Positions 63,207 through 64,000 of a DNA stretch of 64,000 nucleotides are shown piece after piece. Location: the NCBI RefSeq assembly GCF_002217655.1, contig NZ_NEWK01000001.1, positions 1,312,001-1,376,000 of the forward strand, given 5' to 3'. The number at the start of each line of letters is the position of its first letter. The first letter of the stretch is position 1. This DNA comes from Geobacillus thermocatenulatus. Lineage in GTDB: Bacteria > Bacillota > Bacilli > Bacillales > Anoxybacillaceae. The position numbers were made by a program, and so were the translations under genes. The notes below the pieces were generated by a model. It did no database searches. It was not told where the DNA came from and saw nothing but the letters and a program-made list of their open reading frames with translations.

Positions 63207-64000
63207 ATGGCGCAACTTGAAACGAACACATCGGTTGAGTCGCTCGGTTATAAACAGGAATTAAAACGGTCGCTCACATTTGTTGATTTGTTGATTTACG
63301 GAATGGTGTTCATGGTGCCGATCGCTCCTTTCGGCATTTACGGGTATGTAGCGCAAGGGTCAAAAGGGATGGTCGCCTTAGCATACTTAATCGGAATGGT
63401 GGGGATGATTTTCACCGCCTTGAGCTACGCCAGAATGGCCGAAGCGTTTCCAATCGCTGGTTCCGTGTATTCTTACGCCCAGCGGGGAATGAATGAATAT
63501 GTCGGTTTTATGGCAGGCTGGGTCATTTTGCTTGATTACATTTTTGTTCCGGCTCTTCTCTATTTGGTCAGCGCTGCTGCCTTAGCCGATATTGTGCCCC
63601 AAGTGCCGATTTCCGTGTGGCTCATTCTGTTCATTGGCATGAATACGATCATTAATATTCTTGGAATCGAGATGACGGCCAAAGCGAACAAAGTGATTGT
63701 TGTTTTAGAGCTCATCGTCCTTGCAGTGTTTGTGATCACAGGAATTATTGCGATTATAAAAGGCGTCAATGGAGCGCAGTTTACGTTCAAACCGCTGTAC
63801 GATCCTAATCATTTCAGCGCGGAGACGGTGATGGGGGCGGTGTCGGTGGCCGTCTTGAGCTTCCTTGGTTTTGATGCGGTGTCGACGCTGGCTGAGGAAA
63901 CAAGGGACGGGAAATCATCGATCGGCAAAGCGATCATTTTCGCTTTGCTCGTTGTCGGTGCGCTTTTCATCGTGCAAACATGGGTCGCCGCTCTCATTTG
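63207..64000 (+). CDS. APC-family amino acid/amine permease (cut by window edge)
   Basis: First 264 codons of an APC-superfamily permease: ELKRSLTFVDLLIYGMVFMVPIAPFGIYG, then membrane segments and LGFDAVSTLAEETRDGKSSIGKAI, the conserved APC loop. GAGGAGGGAACGGCG precedes ATG 63207, 14 bases after the amidase stop, so the two form one operon. Probably imports an amide, amine or amino acid related to the amidase. Confidence 0.88.
   Translation, partial: MAQLETNTSVESLGYKQELKRSLTFVDLLIYGMVFMVPIAPFGIYGYVAQGSKGMVALAYLIGMVGMIFTALSYARMAEAFPIAGSVYSYAQRGMNEYVGFMAGWVILLDYIFVPALLYLVSAAALADIVPQVPISVWLILFIGMNTIINILGIEMTAKANKVIVVLELIVLAVFVITGIIAIIKGVNGAQFTFKPLYDPNHFSAETVMGAVSVAVLSFLGFDAVSTLAEETRDGKSSIGKAIIFALLVVGALFIVQTWVAALI

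Overview
The window is a chromosomal segment of a moderately GC-rich, endospore-forming thermophilic Bacillaceae, almost certainly Geobacillus or a close relative. Three things point there: gene order closely follows the Bacillus subtilis yqjM-proI-yqjP-yqjQ ... resABCDE stretch, sporulation loci are abundant (spoIIM, dacF-spoIIAA-spoIIAB-sigF, seven spoVA genes, dacB-spmA-spmB), and the proteins resemble those of Geobacillus. Taxonomic assignment is from recognition, not from a search.

Layout. 1-12.4 kb: namA (cut by the left edge), T-box-controlled proC, yqjP, yqjQ, small Fe-S and hypothetical genes, a CynX-type MFS transporter, an aldo/keto reductase, nudF, a PHP/EndoQ-like nuclease, spoIIM, fur, yqzK and xerD. 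12.5-15.9 kb: nucleoside catabolism (deoB, punA, pdp). 16.0-24.1 kb: dacF, the spoIIA/sigF forespore sigma operon, and the complete spoVA operon. 24.2-25.8 kb: lysA behind a structured untranslated leader.

25.8-33.9 kb is an accessory island between lysA and ypuA, neighbours in B. subtilis. It holds an AT-rich cadC-cadA cadmium/zinc efflux operon, an ISL3-type element whose transposase has a premature stop, an IS110-type transposase split by an intact IS4/IS701-like element (perfect 7-bp target duplication), and a tnpB-only IS200/IS605-family element. A second copy of that element's left end lies 6.6 kb upstream, just after lysA, so the island may be a composite IS605-type unit. The right end of the tnpB element removed the stop codon of ypuA; joining the flanks at the TTCAT motif restores an in-frame TGA.

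34-53.9 kb returns to the conserved backbone: ppiB, an FMN-riboswitch-controlled rib operon (ribD-ribE-ribBA-ribH) followed by ribT, ypuF, scpA-scpB, a superoxide dismutase with a long duplicated N-terminal extension, dacB-spmA-spmB from a sigma-E-type promoter, rluB, resA-resB-resC (cytochrome c biogenesis) and resD-resE. 54-59 kb: an N-acetylglucosamine operon (nagA-nagB-nagR-PTS IIBC) behind a NagR-type operator, plus an uncharacterised barrel-like gene. 59.2-64 kb: an orphan IS605-type right-end relic, then a LytS/YesM-like kinase, an AraC-type response regulator, an unknown polytopic membrane protein, an acetamidase/formamidase homologue and an APC permease running off the right edge. No rRNA, tRNA or CRISPR array was seen.
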